Below the pieces are notes generated by a model that was not told where the DNA came from, did not search any database, and was given only the letters and a program-made list of their open reading frames with translations. A program made the position numbers and the translations under genes. 64,000 nucleotides of DNA from Dipylidium caninum (Eukaryota; Platyhelminthes; Cestoda; Cyclophyllidea; Dipylidiidae). The stretch covers positions 62,001 through 126,000 of the forward strand of contig QEYB01001249.1 in NCBI GenBank assembly GCA_017562135.1. Direction: 5' to 3'. Below are positions 1-13,392 of the stretch, in pieces (positions within the stretch are counted from its first letter, which is position 1; each line of letters begins with the position of its first letter).

Positions 1-3000
1 CTTCTATACCTATCGCAGAAGTGACAGATGCTCGGTCCAATTCCAGTGAAAGTAATTTATAAGAGAAAACAAGTCTCAAGCGAGTATGGTACACTACATG
101 GGGACTCAGTGTAAGGTACCACGAAGTCAGAAAGGAGTCGTGACTCTCATCCAAAAACGAAACATATTTTAACACTTTCGCTCCCCACCCGATGCCTTCG
201 AGGTTACGGCAGCTTTGACTGACAACCGTCGCATTCATACGTTTACAATAGCAGGGGAAGTAAGCGCCAAAAGTAAAAAAAAATACAGAAACGTGATTAG
301 GTGAAGAGGTGACTTCCTCTCAACAATTGGGCCGAATTTTAGACTTATGATGTTGCATACAACAATTATGTTTAAAAAGCTGCAAAAAATGCCCCTACTG
401 AACACAGAAAAAGGCATGGGGAGATGAGAAAAACAATGTCAAAACGAGGAGACGTTTGCTCCAGCCTTACTCGCCTTGTCTTGCTCTGTCGGGCAATTTC
501 GCGATTCCGAAGGGTCTCCTCTCGTAGACGCTGCATCTCCGCTTCATTAGCCTCCATTTTCGCCTTGCCTGACTCCAGGTAGTGCAGGAGATAGGGCTTT
601 TGAAGTAGAAAACACATGAAAGCAATTTCAAACAAATCCTTCGTCTGGCGTAAATGAAGGCGACGGATCATGGAAAGGGAAAATCTTGGTAATATAGTCC
701 CAACGAGATGGTTGAGTTGTTCAGGACAGGTGTCGGACCTATCTGTTGACATATCCCTGCGAAATGTTAATAATTAGCTGTTAAAACTAAATGCGACAAT
801 TGCAACAATATCACACCAAAAAGTGGCATGTTAATGGACACGTCTCGCGCCAAGGTGGACTTTAACCGACTATTTCGAATGAACCAACTAACATTTGCTC
901 TTCTCGAAATACAATTAGTTGCTCTAACTGACCACGGCAATTAAAGTTAATGGTTCAAGGATAGCCATTAAAACATCAACTAATCAGCCCACATAAGCCT
1001 AGGAATGAGATAGATGGGTCCGCTTCCCATGGAGATGGGAGGCACAATATCCCCGACAGGCGTATCAACAGTCTAGACAGCATGAATAGAGATAATAACG
1101 ACTAAACCGTAAGAACTACTTGTTGCTTTTTTGGCAAACGGTCCCAGTTTGAGTTGAACAACACCTTTTGAGCAAATCGGTAGTTAAACTTGACTCATCA
1201 CTTTGAAAGTTTTTAGATTTTGGATAACCGGTAAGAAAGACAATAATATTACCTTGATGCTGCCAAGAGTATGACATTTTTCCGCATCCGATGACGTCAA
1301 CATCCGAACAACATCCAGAGGAGATGCCAAGTTGTAAGTTTCAATTTCTAAATAGAAAATTTCCCACTTAAAAGTCCCAAAACGTGATCAAAACAGCATC
1401 ATTGCCATCCTTGGCAAAGTAGTACCGGAATCTGCGCAATGCTCCACTCCTGATTAAAAATTTCGGAATTACTCCGATTGAAGGAAGAACTTCCTTCCAC
1501 ATTACGAACATTATTCCTGAGGTCGCCCTAATCAACTGGGACTGAATTTGTCAGAACACTGAAGGGGGCTATGAAAGACTAACAAAATCTGGTATACGAC
1601 TTGGCGACAAGTAATCTGGTATACGACTTGGCGACAAGTAATAACATCCGACATCTTAACGTCACAATCCAGTTACGATGTATAATTGAGGATAATGGAT
1701 TAAGTGTACCAAAGATTGAATCTCTTTGCTTTAAAATTGTGCTTCAATGATTTGTCATTTAATTGGATGTTAGGCCAAAATTTTGCTCAACGGAGAAAAA
1801 AGAGACATTTCGTTTATTTGTTTTACTCTCGAGCCAGAAGTTGCGCCCCTACATCCCGTTGGTCAGGAGACAGAAGAGGAGAAAAGGGGAGTGGGTAATT
1901 TCACAGTTCTACTTAGTCTGCAAATTCCAGCTGTGTCGCCAGTTAGGGAGTGGAGGAGTCTCCAGTAAAAATCTAACAGAAATTGCTGACGCAGATACCC
2001 GGCAACGAAAAGAATAATTCATTCATGCAATACGGAGGGCAAGGCCGGGTAGTTCAAAGAAAAGCGTGTCAACTCACTGGAGAGAATTCCCGGGAGTTTA
2101 TCACCCAGATGGGGTTTATCGGCTACGTACTTGAAGGCCTCAAACCAAAGTGAAGGTACCTCGTCTCTGAAACAGGAGTGAAATCAAGTTAACTAGTAAT
2201 TAGCAAAGTTGTCTTACGCCGTCACTCATCCTCCGCTAGTAATTAACATCCTTTTTGAGTAGATACCCCACTGGTAGGGTTGAAACAGATTTCCCACCCA
2301 CCCGTATTCCTCGCAAGCCGTCATGATGGCCTCGAAATTGTCCTCCAGCACGTAATGTTCCATGATTTGATCGTATCTAAATGAACGTACAATGGTAAGG
2401 CTTTTCATGTACTTAACTGGTCCTGTGGAATTTAAAAAATTCGGTTGTTTGAAAGTTAGACAATCAGGAGCATCCAAAACCACTCCGCATAGTGGTGTTG
2501 CTCAGCATACATTTACAGTCATGAAGGAGGTCAAAGTGACAATAAAGATGGTAAAGAATGATCCTGCATCATTTGTCTACTCTGGGCCAACGTTAAGTAT
2601 GTCCGGAGCCCTGAAAGAAGGGCTTAACCGGCTCCACTTCACTCCTCTTAACTGCTACAACTACTACTGTTACAAGATTCTCCTGCACGAAAGGATTCAT
2701 TCCATAGGTGATATTGACATAAATCCCTTTACACACGTGGTCTGCCACCATCTTGGTCCGATTGACACGAGTCTAGCGGTATACACGTTGCTATCGTTCA
2801 CTCAACTAAATGCAAACAATTAACTTCCGTTCAGGATAATGGAATTGCCAATTAAATTTGACACCTCCTGATGGAGAGAGTAAAGTAGCAACAGCAGCAG
2901 GAAGAGGAAGAGGGGACGGAAGGGAGGGAGGGAGGAGTAATTAGTAATGACAAGGCTTGCATGCCGTGATGAACTCACTGTTTGTTCTTCATCCAAATGT

Positions 3001-6000
3001 ACAGACAACCGGGAAAGAAGTTACGTTGTTTACACAAGACGAGGGCTTTGCCCTCATCGTAAGGAAGCTAAAGCCGGAAAAGATGAATAAAAAATCCGGG
3101 GGGAGGAGGAGGAGGAGGAAAGAAGAAGAGGGAGTAAAAGAGGAGTCATTCCTCATGATCGACGTGTAGCCTTAATAAATGGACGATTCAAAAAGAGACA
3201 CCAAAAAAAATTTAAATTTCACTGTGAATGATTAAATAAGGCAGACAATTTATACCCTCGGATATGGGGATTGGAAAATCTACCAGGCTCGAATGTTGTA
3301 AGACAAGTAAAGTCGCCTTCTCCTCTTCAAACCCTAAGAAGTGACATAAATCCATCACAAAGCCGAACAAATAACACTGAAAAGGTGTCCGCCTGTCTTT
3401 TGAGGTAGTGTAAAGCATTCTACACCATCATCACCCCGTCTCTGCCTTCAATAAATAGTTTTAAACTCGCACTACCTCCTCGTACCTAAATGTTATTGTG
3501 CTAGCGTCAAGGTGAGAATTTGGCAGAACTTGATTTTGGCGGGTGAATTCTTGAAGTTCGCCAAAATAGTTCGGTATATCAGTACCCAGAACGCATGGAA
3601 GGTCAGGCCACATCAAATAGAAGCATACTAATAAAATGAGGTGAGATGAGAGTGTTTGTATGCGGAGTGGGTGTCGGAACGAGACGATAGGGAAGGGAGT
3701 GGGAAGGAAGGGGGAAGGCAGAAGAAGGTGGGAGGACGATAAAGCGAGTTGGGTACGCTTCCTGTGTCTATAAATCTCTGCTTCCTGTTTTACACAGGGA
3801 AACGAGAATCATTAAAATCGCGCAGTACTGAAATAAGGGTAAGTGAAGTATTGCCGCAGTACAAATATGCCATTATATCAAGAAAATAGATCGCAGGGGA
3901 GGGACGGGCGGCAGGTGGGGATGAAAGGTAAGGGGATAATGGCTTTTTTCTCCTAGTTATTTCGAAAACTGTACTAAAATCGGTTTTATGTATGAACCAA
4001 GTGGTTTTTGGGTACCAATGAGGATAAAAACGGACAAAGTGCGGGCAGTGTTAACCAATACCTTAGGGTCTTCAAGAATATGCATAATGAGGCCATGGAG
4101 ATGAGCCAATTGGGCATCTCTGTCCTTGGAAGATACAGTGGAGGCAATTTCGCTGGCTTCGTGAAGCAATAATTCTAGCAGGGTTTCCACCATATTTCCC
4201 AAACAGGCATCTTTGGGGTGGTCTTTCTGAGAATGCCGAACACAATATCACTCTAAATAATCATTATGGTAATGGTTTGGTGCATAGCTGTCAGATAATT
4301 ATTCTGTTTACTATCATTTTTATCTATCAGGCGCCTCAAGAAGGTATGGATGCGCTTCACTATTCCCCGGAATAGCTCTGAATGCATACTGTTTCACCAC
4401 CACCTCTGCATTACCAACCCTATCCTTCAGAATTTCTGTAAAAATTCCATGTCAATCGCCAACGTGAGTCAAATCTCGGGCAGATGAATGCTAAATGCAA
4501 CATATGAAAGTCATCCTACTTTTAAGATGCGCACTAAGATGACCTGTAAATGTAACTGTCAGAAACTGGAATTTGTTTAAGCGTCTAACAATGGCCGGAC
4601 GAAAACACGCTATTAATGGGGAAAAATGGGCGCGGATGCGTGCGGAGCATTTAACCCGAGGTGTTCCACTACGAGACACGCATTTGTCTAAGGCAATAAG
4701 GGCTACAAAGACGATTCTAGTACGGTCCACCTAAATGCTAGGCAATTTATGCATTTTAGTCGGAAGCGCAGATTTTGGGAACGTTTTCACCAAAAAGGCG
4801 AAATTCTCTCTGACGATACTCAATGGAATTAATGAAATGGTCAAGCAATACAAGTCAATAATTGTTTTAACCTTACAAACTGACCAAGATTTTGGCAATT
4901 CTGCCATTCCGCATAACTAATTTCAAAGCCTCACCTGCAGGTAGCGTTCAAGGAATTTCATTAAGGCAAGACGATTGTTGACGAAGATTTGTACAAAGTG
5001 TTGGGCACTTATCTGACCACCCTCTAGACGCGGTAAGAAGAAGGCGGAATAGAGAAAAGGAATGGGTTGGAAGAATCTATTAACGCCAAAAAAGGCTCAA
5101 CTCACGAGGATTGGAGCAGAGATTGTCAAGGAGTTCCGCAGTTTCCGACGGTGCATTCGTCATCAAAAAGGATCCATGCGTGCATACGGCTTTTAAAGCC
5201 TGAACGAGAGTATGAGAGTGGGTTAGGATTTAAGGCGACATTCCGTTAACATTCGTAGAAAGCAGAGTAACAAGGAAGTGTCGATGTTACATTTTTATCT
5301 ATTGTGACCCAGAGAATTATGCAGAAATTGAATCAGTCACGTGAATTGCGCTACTGATACGTTGAAGTTTGATGACCCAAATGTGAGGGAGGAGTGAGGA
5401 TGATGAAATCCAAAGGCACTTTATCTTAAAGGTACATTTAACAGGGAACTTTTCCCAACTCCAATTGATACCCCTTTCTCATTTCGGGTAGCAAGTAATT
5501 CCGTTAAAAGCCTATCAGCTCGTTTAATATTCAAATAGAAAAGTTAACATAGGCGAATAACTCGAGACAAGAGGAAATAAGAGCATTTCCGGCTCATGGG
5601 CGTTTCAGCCTAATGAATGATGATGGCGACTATGCGCAAGCGGTAAATGAATAATTTAATAGGTTGATTTGAACTAAATAAAACTTGAACGGCCATTATA
5701 GCTGTCGAGTGATATACCAAAGAAGAACAAAGTTCAAATTGCCTACATGATCCCGCTTTTGACAGCTCCCGTCAACAATACTCGACGCATGGAGGGAAGA
5801 GCAACTTTTAAAAGATCATGTAATAAAAAACGTGACCGAATAATCGGCGGATGAAAAAAAAACACTTACTAACCATCTCACCTGATCAAACGGGAGAGAA
5901 GTTATTTCTTTCAGTGCGGCTCCAGCATCCTTCAAGTCTTCTGTCAAAATTTCAATACATTCAGCGTGACTGTCAGTAAGTTCGGCCAGCCTTAGGGCCT

Positions 6001-9000
6001 GTTTAAAATAACCCGCACGTCGTAGGACATTGATACAGGGGTAAAAGTCAAATCCGACTATTGACTGACTGGCTAACTTCTACGGTGTGTTCAAAACGAA
6101 CAATAAGACAGGAAATGATGAAAAATGAGTTTGACGAGTAAGTAAGAAATGCAAACTGACATCAAGAAAGGAGTCAATCCTCTTTTTATCGTCAATACGA
6201 GCGTAGCAGTTGAGGAGTAGAGCAGTGTGATCTTTGGTGAGGTGGGCACGAGCCGCATTCTCCGGTTTATGCAGGGTCTCCAAATACAGTATAAGATGGG
6301 TGATTAAACCGCTTTCAAGGAACTAAAGAATTTTAATTTGTCAGTAAGACGCCAACGGGGCTATATTGTTAACTATGATACGTACATACGATTAAACATG
6401 TTTTAGGTGGAAATACAGAAGAGTAAAGGTAATTTGGCTCGCTGTAAGCAGAAAACTAGTAGTCAATTTTGCGGTTTTAGATTCGCTTTTTTGGAAGACC
6501 ACGCATTCTTAACTCATTCACAGTGAGATTAAACGAATATCTAATTTGTGACTTTCAGAGCTGAATACCTGTCTCAGACCCCATCGGAAGCACAATGGGA
6601 AATGTGTGAGGTGATAAAATTTGTACAGAATGATGGTAAATTGGAGACGCACCCTCAAAACGACGTACGAGGCCTCAACAATTCCTATCGTCTGAATATA
6701 CTCCTGAACAGCAAGGTCATATTGTTTTTGACTAGAACAAAGGGAAAATTCTTGATTAATTGTTACTCTACCTGAAAAGGTGATCTGCATATCGTCTATG
6801 TATGTGAGCCAATTCTTCTTCGCTGTAGTTGCCAGATTCAGCTATACTGAAAGACCATGAAACAATGCGGTTATGAAGGGAGGGACCTTTAGGTATTAAT
6901 GTGTGTCTGAAACAGGATATTTACCCGAGGGCAAGGTTAAAACTCTTCCTGGTAAACAGAATGTCCAACATTGATTGCGTATCCTTTTCAACCAACTCGA
7001 CAATCTAAAATAATTTGATGTCTACTTATATGCTATATAAGTAACATTAATTGGAAACTCGAAAAGACATCAACTTGCATTGACTTGGGAGCGTTCCTTG
7101 ACGCAGAGCACAAAGAGGCCGCCAAACCCAGTGATAATGGAGTGAGCCCAGGGGATAGTAAGATCTCCACCGATAAACTTGTTCCTATACTCGAATAGAG
7201 TCACAGAGGAATGGGCGTCCGGAAAGTTCGACTGAGTGTCTCTTGGTCTGCACGAAAACACAGAGTGGAAGCATTATACAGTTGTTAGGGTTATTGACAA
7301 AAAAACGATAAAAAATAGGTAAATATCCACTAACTTGTTATGTTTGATCGAAACAAGATAATTCTTGTAAACACCTAAAGCACATTTATTGCCCTCAATG
7401 GCCAGACATGGCCCTCGGCCTTCGGCATCATAGAAGTAAACCGCCTGAAAGAGATGATTCACGTATTTGAAACAGCTTACTCCTCCTCAATGACAAAATG
7501 TTGTTCAACATGATTTAGAAAGTCGGACGTGAAAGCTTTATGAATCTTTGCTATGAGGAAAAAGATGTAAAGTTGGAGGAGTCTATTACATATTACGGAG
7601 GTGATTGAAATGGTATGCAAGGATCCCTATTGAAGTACTCGGGTTCACAACCTAAACCATGAACGAAAAAAAAGGAAGATCCTCAAACTTTCCAGCTGAC
7701 TGAAATTTCCTTCACAGTTAGGCAGAAAAGGAATTATAGAAAAAAATTCTGGGACTCACACACCTCTTTGTGCGCCATAACAAGATTTTTTCGGTCTGGT
7801 TTTTCCGGATCCACAAGGAGACAAGAACAATTAGGCTGGCATCCAAAGTTTTCCAAGACTTTCTGTGTACAACAATACAATATGATTGAGGGGATGGATG
7901 GACATGGGGCCAGATCATGGAAACGTACGGTTCGGACAGGCTCGTCTCTCTTCCCGAACCTAATACAGATTAGTTTGTTTCCCGACGCGGCGTACAAGTA
8001 GGCGCCGGATGAAGAGTCGCCAGTGGAAGGTGACGAAGTGGACGAGATAGAGCCAGAGTCCAAGTCTGGCAGGGTATGCTCAAACCTACGTCTACCTGGG
8101 TGACGCAAGAACTCCTCAAAGTTTCCCTTTTGCCGTCTCACATTGGTAGGCGCAGGCGTCGCAGGGATATAGTGCAAACCGGTCACTGGGCCCGCAAATT
8201 CACACAATATTAAACGCCGACAATGTCTACAGGAGTGACACACACCCTTATACTGAAGACTCTCAAAAATGACTAGAGGAATACGAAATTCTGGAACACA
8301 TTTTACATAAGATTTAAAATGTATGCAATAGAATAAAAGGCTTAACTGTAATTCATTACATCTGTAAACGCGATTTTTGTCGTACTGGCGTATCGACTAT
8401 TGTGCATAAAAAAACTAACCGATCAGACGTGATATCCCCTTTAATCAGTTGGACAGCACCGCTAGCGTGACCGAGGAAAATTATATCCATGGTGGAAGCG
8501 ACTTCAAGACAAACAACCTCCCCTAAAGAAACCAATGAAGCAGCAGCGACTCCACTAAAGGTATTATTCGTAAGCATATTCGTTTTGACACTGCGGCAAC
8601 AGGTCGGAAAAGAGTTCTTGGAGGCGGGTGACCACTTCTTCATATTCCACACACACAGCCTCTCCTCCGGCCCAGTCACACTGCCAATGTCATCAACAGA
8701 AACACCGACAGTGAGGAGGAGGTAGGGCATGGACCCCAGTACCTGCCGACAAAGGCGGACTGGACCGGCGTTGTGTGCTCGAAAGGATCCAAATAGAAAG
8801 GTGCTGTCAAGACAGTGCATGAAACCGTCTACATCTCCCAGCCATAGAAAACCACCACCACTGGTGACGCAGGTAACCGGGAGATCCTACAAGCAGAAGT
8901 GATTGGGAGGATTGTAGAAAAAAGTGTGTACAAAATAATATGCTAGCCGCAAATGTATGCCGCCTATCCAGACACAAAAAAGAAAGCTAACTCCGACTAG

Positions 9001-9341
9001 GCCGCAAAAAATAATCTAACGTTATAGACGAGCAAATAATCGGAAATACAACATTTGCGAGGAATTTTACAGTGGGCACTAGTATGCACCACTAAAGCTG
9101 CCTTTTATCAGTACTGCACACAAACACCGGATGGAAAAAATGTAGACTGATAATACAAGATCGTGTCCGTCAAGTGAATTGTAATTTAAAATACAAAACT
9201 TAAGCAGCTATTTTATAAACGCGAGGGACAGTTTTGGTTCAAGCTCACTTGGAAGGCACGCTCTTTCTTCTCAACATCGACTGCGACCTTCTCAAAGAAG
9301 TTAAAACGGCGAGACTGAAAGAGAGATAACTGTGAATTCAT
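1..9341 (-). CDS. VPS11: VPS11, HOPS/CORVET core subunit (3' end beyond left edge)
   Basis: Encodes the VPS11 scaffold of the HOPS and CORVET tethering complexes, which act on late endosomes/lysosomes. Exons read on the minus strand: 9249-9341, 8420-8886, 7764-8226, 7335-7444, 7085-7247, about 6924-7004, 6772-6846, 6653-6731, 6161-6322, 5882-6079, 5106-5199, 4935-5023, 4062-4226, 3284-3376, 2302-2376, 2078-2166, 705-756, 471-684. Phases agree through exon 14. Recognisable family blocks are the N-terminal RRFNFFEK, propeller segments QLIKGDITSDR and GRGPCLAIEG, solenoid segments VQEYIQTIG, DHTALLLNCY and NNRLALMKFLE, and the coiled-coil LREETLRNREIARQ. The chosen ATG (9339-9341) joins exon 2 in phase 0; a TTTCAG acceptor just inside exon 1 leaves an upstream start possible. 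The joins at 3284/2376 and near 685-704 are unresolved. No RING-H2 cysteines occur before position 1, so the C-terminus lies outside the window. Introns range from 40 to about 900 nt. Confidence 0.9.
1586..1639. repeat. Perfect 27-bp tandem duplication
   Basis: Two identical adjacent 27-bp units (1586-1612, 1613-1639) within a VPS11 intron. Confidence 0.95.
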
Positions 9342-10967
9342 GGAATTGTTTCCCCAGCACATTTTGTCCAAGTACTGACAGAATTAGTGCAACGAGTTTA
9401 GCGCATGCAGTTATACTTCAATTGCAAAATGAGTTGATCCTCGTTTCACCAAAATTACATCGATAATTTTATAAGCAGCCTAAACAATACCTGGTAAGTG
9501 ATATGAAAGGAGCATGCCCTGCTCAAAGTTATAATGCAACTAATTTTAGTAACAATAATTGAAGCACAAAAAATGGGAACAAAACTAACGTATGACATCC
9601 GTCAATAACCGGAATCCTATTCAGACCGGTTAGTGGATGTCGATGCTAGGCTAGGAAGACTAAATCATACCACCAATAATCGCTTAGAACCAGTAACTGC
9701 AGATATTCCCATCCGTCTGTTTCTTCATAAGTACCGGCACTCAATAATTTATTACAACTTGACAGTACAATAATAAAAATCGTGTAGAGGGGATTGAACA
9801 CGATAATCGTGTGTCAAAACCAATTTGTCAAATCCAACTTTACTACCCAAGCCCTTGTTACATTCAAACTATGTTAGGTAGTAGCTTTAATCGGTTTGTT
9901 CTTACTTTGGACTCGTAGTTCTTGCAATTAATCTCTCAATTTTAACTCACCGCGGTGGAAACTATAGTGCGACTTTCTCCCTCTGCCTCTACGACGGCCG
10001 AACAATGAAATTCTTCGCGTCCACTCTTCTCATTGCACCACAATGAAGATGCGCAATCGAAAAATGGACTGCACCTTACCTTCTTAAGTTCCCTCACCAA
10101 AGGGCGGACACCGAGATTTAATCACGGCTGTGCCTTTCCCATCACTTGAGGCAAAATACTCAAGCGGAAATGCAAAATAAATCATAAAACGTTTCTCGCC
10201 TGACGTACTAAGAAGTTCACGTTACAAAACCATGCACATTCCTAAATTTAAGTTACACGCTTGTGAATCAGATCAAGCTGGTGAACATTTTAATGCCTTC
10301 CAGATTTGCCACAAGACCCTTAACAACTCCCCACACTCAAACTGACTTATTAAGCACAACAAAAAAACTCTAGTTCCTGCCGTCACAGTTCCTTCCAAAC
10401 AAGTAACTTGGACCCAGAATGTGGTCCTAGAGCGATTTTGATTTAGAAAATGACTTTTGTACGTGGTTTATCGGAGCAAAGGACTCCGAACTGGTAAACG
10501 CATTGGCCAGATTCCTCAATGTCCAACCAGTACGCCACGGTAAGACTGGGATGGGTGAATGTCCCGCAGGCAGTCTGCTTAACGCCACCAGTTGACTCGT
10601 TTGTAATGACTAGGACTTTTTATGATCAATACACGTCGCGACAATCAAAGGAATGGGTGTATTTTGTAACAGTTCGAGCATCCAACCAGAGTACCATAGT
10701 GGGCCCCATGGCCACCGCGGAAACAACATAGTTATCCGCAGATTCGACTCCATAATTTTATGCTCGCAGCCTACAGTCAAAATCGGCGGTTTCTGAAGCT
10801 GACCCCTCTTTTCTACAGGGTGTTCATCAATGTGAAGGTAGAAAAGAATCCATTCCACCCAGGTGCTCCCAGTAAGCGAGACAAAAAGCCACAGTTGCAT
10901 AAAAAGCAGCTTCAATAGAGTAAAAAAGGTGTTTAATCGGGCTTGAGAAGGGGAAAGAGAAAAGAAT
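9342..10967. other. Spacer between VPS11 start and CSTF2 stop
   Basis: About 1.6 kb that should hold the VPS11 promoter/5' UTR and the CSTF2 3' UTR. Short open frames between 10519 and 10915 on both strands show no family signature and overlap each other, so I treat them as chance. No RNA gene or mobile element was recognised. Confidence 0.5.
10931..10936 (-). terminator. Possible CSTF2 polyadenylation signal ATTAAA
   Basis: ATTAAA on the minus strand, about 30 nt downstream of the CSTF2 stop codon. This is the common variant of the AATAAA signal; a 3' UTR this short is plausible but cDNA was not available. Confidence 0.35.
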
Positions 10968-13392
10968 TTAAAAGACCCCTCTTTTGCGTACTTGCTCCTT
11001 CAAAATGCGTATACTGCGCTGCTCGTCTTCCGGCAGCAGAGCAATGGACTCCTCCGAGAGTGATAGCACTTGCATAATGAGGTCTAGTTTCTCTTGTTCC
11101 TTCACTGGCAGCCCCGTGACCTTGCCTCCAGCGCCCGCCATCAGCACGGCCGATATCGCCGGATTCAACTAAAGGGTAATGCCACGTAAATAATACACTT
11201 TCATGGATTTTGAGTCCTCATAATCGAGTCACCCAAATTCCACAAGTTCACGAGTCATTTGCCGGCAACCTACGCAGTATGCGAGCGGATGGAAATAGGA
11301 AGGGACGGTTAAATGAACGATGTGGATAAAAAAAATAAAATCAACGCGTTTCTCCAGACGCGAAATATTGTAAAAGCCAACAAATCAATGGAGTTGAGCA
11401 AGTTGTAATATTCCTCTTTCTTCTTTTTGAGTCCTCGCTAACCGATGGTTTTGGACATGGGTTATCTCACTCACTCATAACAAGGTACCAAAGTGACGGA
11501 ATGAATGGCGTAATACCTGGTCAAGAGATGGAATTCCTGAAGTCGACGAAATAGCATTAGGTGGTGGGGGCGGTGGTACTCCGGACTGTGAAGCGGCGAC
11601 GGGGAAGGAGGAGGGCTGGCCCAGTGACCCCCCGGGAGATGGATGAGGCATGTGCGGGAACCCACCCGGCATCTGCTGTGGCGGTGGTGGCTGTTGTGAT
11701 GGAGGCTGAAAGCCCCCGAACATAACCGGACCGCCTGAAGGAATAAATAACTTCGATAATTAAACACCCATAGTGCGCAAACGTAAAGGAGATTAGGGTG
11801 TGCAAAAAATACCAAATAAGAGTCAATCCAACAACGCTGTATGTAAGGCTAAAGATATCAGGTATTAGATGCCTCAACACTGAATTAAATTGGAAAATTC
11901 TATAGAAACGATAGATATCCTCAACATCGGATTAACTTCTGCTTAGGCAACACCATAGCGATTGCGAAATGGTTAGGGAATAACGCTAAGTTATTCAAAA
12001 AGCAAAAAAACATTCAGTTTCTATCAATGTCTGTATAAAATCATATGGTCAGGAAATTTCTCAAACATTCAAATGAAAAAGCTAAACGTACACTGAGAGA
12101 TGCAGCAATTTGGATAATATCGAAAAGGGAATAAAGTCCGTTTGACACCAATCACTTGTACCAACCATCTCCAAAAAGTCAAATGTTACCATTACTGAGG
12201 ATTTTATGAAGAATAAGCTATCGAGTTACGGTATTTCATAAGAAAAGTGTCTTTTAACAAGTTTGATAACGGCTTAAGTGTACCCAGAGGAAGACAGAGG
12301 CGTAAAAGACTGAACGTGATAGAACAATCAAGTGATTACATAAATCAAATAGAATGCCTCAAAAGTCAGAAACCATTATATTTACATGAGCAGAAAACTT
12401 GCGCTTTGTATAAATATGGTAAGTCATCCCTGTTCACAATTTCTCAAAATAATCCGTAAAATAGTTCAAGTAAATAAAAGAACGGAATATCTAACCCATC
12501 GTCTGAGGCATTTGTTCCGGCGGAAAATCTCCCGAAAAAGCCGCAGCCTGGTTAGGAAACTGACTTCCGTTCATTTGCATAGGGGCAAACTGCTGCTGTG
12601 GAGGTTTGGTTGGGTCAGCGCTACTGCTCATTCCCGAATCAGGAAGCTTAGAGATCGAAGAAACTGCGACCTCGGGTCTCAGTGGGGGAATTTGATCATG
12701 CGTTCGATTTAACATAGCTATTGCTACCTTAGGGTCAACTATCTTCATTACAACTTGGGCCTAAGGTGGAAAAAGAGTTAAGTTCGGAAACCAATATAAT
12801 TATGGAGCTTCTTTTAGAAACATTACCTGTAACAATGCATACGCTAGTTGCGGATTCTGAAGAAGCATATTTCTGGCCTCATTTGGGTTGTTCTGAATGC
12901 ACAACTTCATTTGTTTCATGAGTTCATACATCTGTTCGGGAGGAAGACTAGCAACCGCCCGACTGATTGCTTCTGGAGCTTTGGCGGGATCTACTGGATG
13001 ACCATAAGGGTTTTCCAAGGGTGGACCTAACGACGGATTCGTGAGGGCAATTTCTGCTGAGTTTTGTTCACCTGCAGCAGCACCTATCCGCAAGGGCCGT
13101 CCATTAAATTCAATATTTTGTAAGTTTCTCAAGGCACTAGCTGCGATTGCCGGGTTAGCGTATTCACAGAAACCATATCCTTTGGGTTTTCCAGATTCTC
13201 TATCGTAGACCAAACGGAAGCTGACAACAGGTCCAGCCTATAGACAAGTGAGTGAGCTGTACAAGAACACACCTTAGAAAACAGTTCGACCAACTTCTCT
13301 TCAGTAGCTTCATATGGTATATTACCGACGAATATAGACCTAGCTGTTTTTTCTGCACTTTCCTTGCCTTGAATAATCGGAACCGACTGCAT
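10968..13392 (-). CDS. CSTF2: Cleavage stimulation factor subunit 2 (CstF-64)
   Basis: CstF-64 binds the GU-rich element downstream of poly(A) sites and works with CstF-77 and CstF-50 in nuclear mRNA 3'-end cleavage. Five exons with consistent phases (13273-13392, 12827-13237, 12496-12760, 11517-11734, 10968-11168) give a complete protein of 404 residues from ATG 13390-13392. In order: one N-terminal RRM (RNP2 IFVGNI, RNP1 GYGFCEY), the CstF hinge that contacts CstF-77/symplekin (SLPPEQMYELMKQMK, LLQNPQLAYALLQAQVV), a Pro/Gln/Gly-rich linker, and the C-terminal helical domain (IMQVLSLSEESIALLPEDEQ, ending SIRILKEQVRKRG). It is shorter than the roughly 577-residue human protein and lacks the pentapeptide repeat array of vertebrate CstF-64. 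Intron 1 is only 35 nt (13238-13272) and intron 2 is 66 nt. Confidence 0.95.

Noticed and set aside
1..460. Search for the VPS11 RING-H2 exon
   Set aside because: No Cys/His spacing of a RING domain on the minus strand here; the exon must lie left of the window.
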